A stretch of DNA of 16,432 nt from Verrucomicrobiales bacterium (GTDB lineage Bacteria > Verrucomicrobiota > Verrucomicrobiia > Verrucomicrobiales > DEV007): assembly GCA_021648365.1 (NCBI GenBank), contig JAKISY010000104.1, positions 1 to 16,432 of the forward strand, given 5' to 3'. Of this stretch, positions 14,024 to 16,432 are shown piece by piece. The first letter of the stretch is position 1. Every line of letters starts with the position of its first letter. The notes beneath the pieces are model-generated. The model was not told the origin of the DNA, ran no database searches, and was given only the letters and a program-made list of their open reading frames with translations. The translations under genes were made by a program, and so were the position numbers.

Positions 14024-16336
14024 CTACTCACCTTCCTCACCAAACAAATCAAAACTACTCCAACCTTCTTCGTCTTTAGTCCTAGGAAAACTCACCTCGA
14101 AGCTCGACGTCCAACGCCCACCCGCTTTTCTCCATCCCCTTTTGTCTCCTGCGTCAAAGAACTCCAGATTAAAGCGCTGACTATCCCAGTTGAAATAATC
14201 ATCCGTAAACTCCTGCGCATAAGCTCCCACCAGCACGTAAGGTGAACTCGGCTCGAGCACCCCGCGGTTGAAGTTCAGCTGACCATCAATGGTAACAAAA
14301 ATCGGATATTCCGCATCTTGCTCCGGATCATCAGGCAGGATCGGAGCCGACGGGGGCATTGGAATTGACGGAACGGTCACAACAGACAACAACAGCTTAT
14401 AATAAGCAAAGTTGCCCACGGCAGGAGCATAGGAACCCGCACCAAACACATACGCGCCCTGATCATTTGGAAAGGCCGCAGCTCCATGCGGCGTGCCATT
14501 CAGTTTGGCAGCAGCATCCACATTATCATTACCCGCGACATACAACCGCAATTCGCCCACTCCCGCTGCAGCGCTGTTAAAAGCGCTGTTGGCATCCGCA
14601 GTGAGATCACTGCCAACACCGAGGAAGGTATTGCCACTGGCGTAAGAACCCGTCGGATCGATCTGGTGCCCGATACCAGCATTGCTAAGAGTCACATTTC
14701 CACCCGTTTCGATCATCACATCGCCACTGACAGTATCTCCAGCATCGCCGCCACTGTCGCCAGTATTCTCACCGTGACCGATCAAAGCGTATCGACGCGG
14801 CGTCGACAGCGAATCTACTATTCCCGTGAGCGTGAGATTACCCGAGTGAGTCAGCGAAATATCACCACTGTGGCTGCCATCGGCCTCATAGCCCCCATGA
14901 CCTAGCTGCGCATAGGCAACCCCTCCAGTCCCGGCAGAGAAAGCCACGTCATTGGCCTGCGTGATCGTGATCGCACCGCTGTGATTACCCCTGGCAAGGG
15001 TCCCCCCATGCCCCAATTGCGCATAGGCAAACGTTCCTGACCCGGCAGAGAAAGCCACGTCATTCGCCTGCGTGATCGTTACCGTGCCGCTGTGGTTACC
15101 CTTGGCAAGGGTTCCCCCATTCCCCAACTGCGCATAGGCAAACGTTCCTGACCCGGCAGAGAAAGTCACGTCGTTGGCCCGCGTGATCGTGATTGAGCCG
15201 CCATAGTCGCCATCGCTATTATGCCCTCCATGCCCCAACTGCGCGTAGGCAGAAAATCCAGTCCCTGCCGAGAAAGTCACGTCATTGGCTACTGACATCT
15301 CAATCACCGCACCTGTATTAGCCTCTACCACAGAATCACCAACAGCATCGCTTCCCACATGACCAATCTGCGCATAGTTACGTTGACTATTGGAGTCACC
15401 ACCGCTAGCCACCACATCATTTGTCGCATGCACCACGATAGCTCCATCTACCCCATAAGCAGCCCCTTGGTCGCTGACCTGAAAACCCAACTGCGCAAAA
15501 CGCCCGTCCACTGCCGAGCCCGTCCCGCCCTGCAAGCTCACATCGTAGCCAAACACATTCGTATTGCCCATCCGACTGCCCACCGCCACACCTGCGACCT
15601 GCCCGCCGTTGCCGATGACCACACTACCGTTGCTCTGACCAAACACCGTCGTCACGATCACATCCTCCGTAGCAAAAGCCGCCGCATCAAAAGCCGTCGC
15701 CCCATCCCAACCCGCCACGATGTTGATATCCCCACCTGTTGCATTGCGGTTCTGCACACTGGAGTTGAAAGTCACGTCTCCCCCAGCAATGTAGCTGTAA
15801 GTGGAAGCACTGTCATAACTTCCCCTATTGATATTATTACTTAAGCTAATGTTCCCATCGGCAATAAGGCTCATCGCACCGCTATTGGACGTCCCACCCG
15901 CATCGAGCAGATGACCGATCCAGGCATTGTTCAAAGTAGCATCGCCCCCCACACGAACCGTGACATCGCCCATCACAGTGCGACCTACATCACCGTCTCC
16001 CGGTTGATCTCCATGACCGATGAGAGCGAACCTCAATGTATTATCCGTTCCGATGAGGGTCAGGTCACCTGAACTATTCAGAGAAATTAAGCCACTGTAA
16101 TCGCCAACAGCACCTATCCCTCCCTGACCTAGCTGCACGTAGGAAAAATCGCCAGCGCCACCTTGAAAAGTGATATCATTCACCTGCGTGATCGTGATCG
16201 CGCCACCAAATTCACCTGCGGAAAATAAGCCCCCGTTCCCCAGTTGCGCATAGCTGCCAATACTATCTCCGCCTTGAAAAATAATATTATTACCCACTGA
16301 TAGTTCTGGAGAGTGATAAGTTAGTGAATTGCGCAT
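14024..16336 (-). CDS. Filamentous-haemagglutinin-like repeat protein, likely 5'-truncated
   Basis: About 770 residues dominated by degenerate beta-helix-type repeats of the form 'ITITxANDVxFSAGxGxxAYAQLGxGG'. The first unit is NNIIFQGGDSIGSYAQLGNGG, only about 15 residues from the start codon. Four near-identical 37-residue units lie at about 330-477. Two larger divergent blocks (ending ALIGHGENTGDSGG and ALIGHGDQPGDGD) look like copies of one another. The C-terminal 110 residues are non-repetitive and acidic, with a Pro-rich linker (PSIPMPPSAPILPDDP) and no autotransporter barrel. A large surface adhesin-type protein should have a signal peptide or secretion domain; none is present, so the reading starts mid-repeat (ATG 16336, GTG 16339). 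The upstream frame hits a stop within eight codons. I infer a missing 5' part. Confidence 0.65.
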   Translation of the reverse strand: MRNSLTYHSPELSVGNNIIFQGGDSIGSYAQLGNGGLFSAGEFGGAITITQVNDITFQGGAGDFSYVQLGQGGIGAVGDYSGLISLNSSGDLTLIGTDNTLRFALIGHGDQPGDGDVGRTVMGDVTVRVGGDATLNNAWIGHLLDAGGTSNSGAMSLIADGNISLSNNINRGSYDSASTYSYIAGGDVTFNSSVQNRNATGGDINIVAGWDGATAFDAAAFATEDVIVTTVFGQSNGSVVIGNGGQVAGVAVGSRMGNTNVFGYDVSLQGGTGSAVDGRFAQLGFQVSDQGAAYGVDGAIVVHATNDVVASGGDSNSQRNYAQIGHVGSDAVGDSVVEANTGAVIEMSVANDVTFSAGTGFSAYAQLGHGGHNSDGDYGGSITITRANDVTFSAGSGTFAYAQLGNGGTLAKGNHSGTVTITQANDVAFSAGSGTFAYAQLGHGGTLARGNHSGAITITQANDVAFSAGTGGVAYAQLGHGGYEADGSHSGDISLTHSGNLTLTGIVDSLSTPRRYALIGHGENTGDSGGDAGDTVSGDVMIETGGNVTLSNAGIGHQIDPTGSYASGNTFLGVGSDLTADANSAFNSAAAGVGELRLYVAGNDNVDAAAKLNGTPHGAAAFPNDQGAYVFGAGSYAPAVGNFAYYKLLLSVVTVPSIPMPPSAPILPDDPEQDAEYPIFVTIDGQLNFNRGVLEPSSPYVLVGAYAQEFTDDYFNWDSQRFNLEFFDAGDKRGWRKAGGRWTSSFEVSFPRTKDEEGWSSFDLFGEEGE
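14910..15353 (-). repeat. Tandem 111-bp (37-residue) repeats within the repeat protein
   Basis: Four consecutive units of exactly 111 bp start at about 14910, 15021, 15132 and 15243, aligned on GCATAGGC/GCGTAGGC. The two middle units share long stretches of near-identical DNA (for example AAACGTTCCTGACCCGGCAG), suggesting recent duplication or gene conversion; the outer units have diverged, the fourth most. Less similar units continue outside the array. Confidence 0.85.
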
Positions 16337-16351
16337 CACCCGGCAAAGCGC

Positions 16352-16432
16352 ATGGACTCAGCCCTCTTTCTATCGATTCTGGAAGATATGAATTTCTCGA
16401 TGATTCCCCCAGTTATTGAACCTTTGAGAAAA
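16352..16432 (+). CDS. Possible start of a plus-strand gene, cut by the window end
   Basis: ATG at 16352 opens 27 codons (MDSALFLSILEDMNFSMIPP...) that run to the window edge with no stop. The residues look protein-like (alternating hydrophobic and acidic), but are too few for any identification. If real, it starts only about 15 bases from the repeat protein's start on the other strand, leaving no room for a normal divergent promoter pair. Competing minus-strand frames are also open here (31 codons ending at 16336-16338), so the choice is uncertain. Confidence 0.3.
   Translation, partial: MDSALFLSILEDMNFSMIPPVIEPLRK

Noticed and set aside
16336..16431. 31-codon minus-strand frame ending TGATG over the repeat protein start
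   Set aside because: Would suggest an upstream coupled gene, but other frames are equally open in these 95 bases and no motif supports it.

Overview
The window reads as Verrucomicrobiota-like (or related PVC) chromosome. This is inferred from the mix of families: a PmoA-family (DUF6807) secreted protein, a one-RRM glycine-rich RNA-binding protein, a beta-helix remnant, a pyruvyltransferase-type remnant, a large filamentous-haemagglutinin-like repeat protein, and phrase-like intergenic repeats. Most genes lack a clear Shine-Dalgarno; the TolC and RRM genes are exceptions. No integrase, phage structural gene or CRISPR array is visible.

Layout. Positions 1-612 hold debris: the 5' part of a tRNA-Ser(CGA) gene missing its T arm and 3' acceptor strand, and a broken N-terminal piece of a right-handed beta-helix protein. 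Positions 613-5321 (minus strand) hold a tripartite export cluster in the order ABC half-transporter, HlyD-type periplasmic adaptor, TolC-type outer-membrane channel. Its ABC gene is intact, but almost every catalytic motif of its ATPase domain is replaced. Next come a cytosolic PlsC-type acyltransferase (minus), two small membrane proteins (plus), and a translationally overlapping minus-strand pair, the DUF6807 protein followed by a multi-TM protein of unknown function.

Positions 9990-12152 (plus) hold an intact DASS/SLC13 anion symporter between two fragments. Upstream is an 85-residue ORF with a nitrilase-like start; downstream, in frame after the symporter stop, is the C-terminal end of a polysaccharide-pyruvyltransferase-like protein. 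An RRM gene follows, with its own promoter candidate, a structured leader and a near-ideal terminator. Positions 12711-13323 and 13858-14023 are gene-poor and carry short phrase-like repeats around a secreted beta-sandwich protein (13324-13815). The end is occupied by a 771-residue repeat protein read on the minus strand, which begins inside a repeat unit without a signal peptide and seems truncated at its 5' side; a possible plus-strand gene starts immediately beyond.

Functionally, the clearest unit is the export cluster. The rest is a patchwork of housekeeping and secreted-protein genes with several gene remnants, consistent with a region that has been rearranged repeatedly. The observations I would follow first are the degenerate ABC ATPase in an otherwise intact export operon, the truncated tRNA-Ser, and the truncated repeat adhesin.
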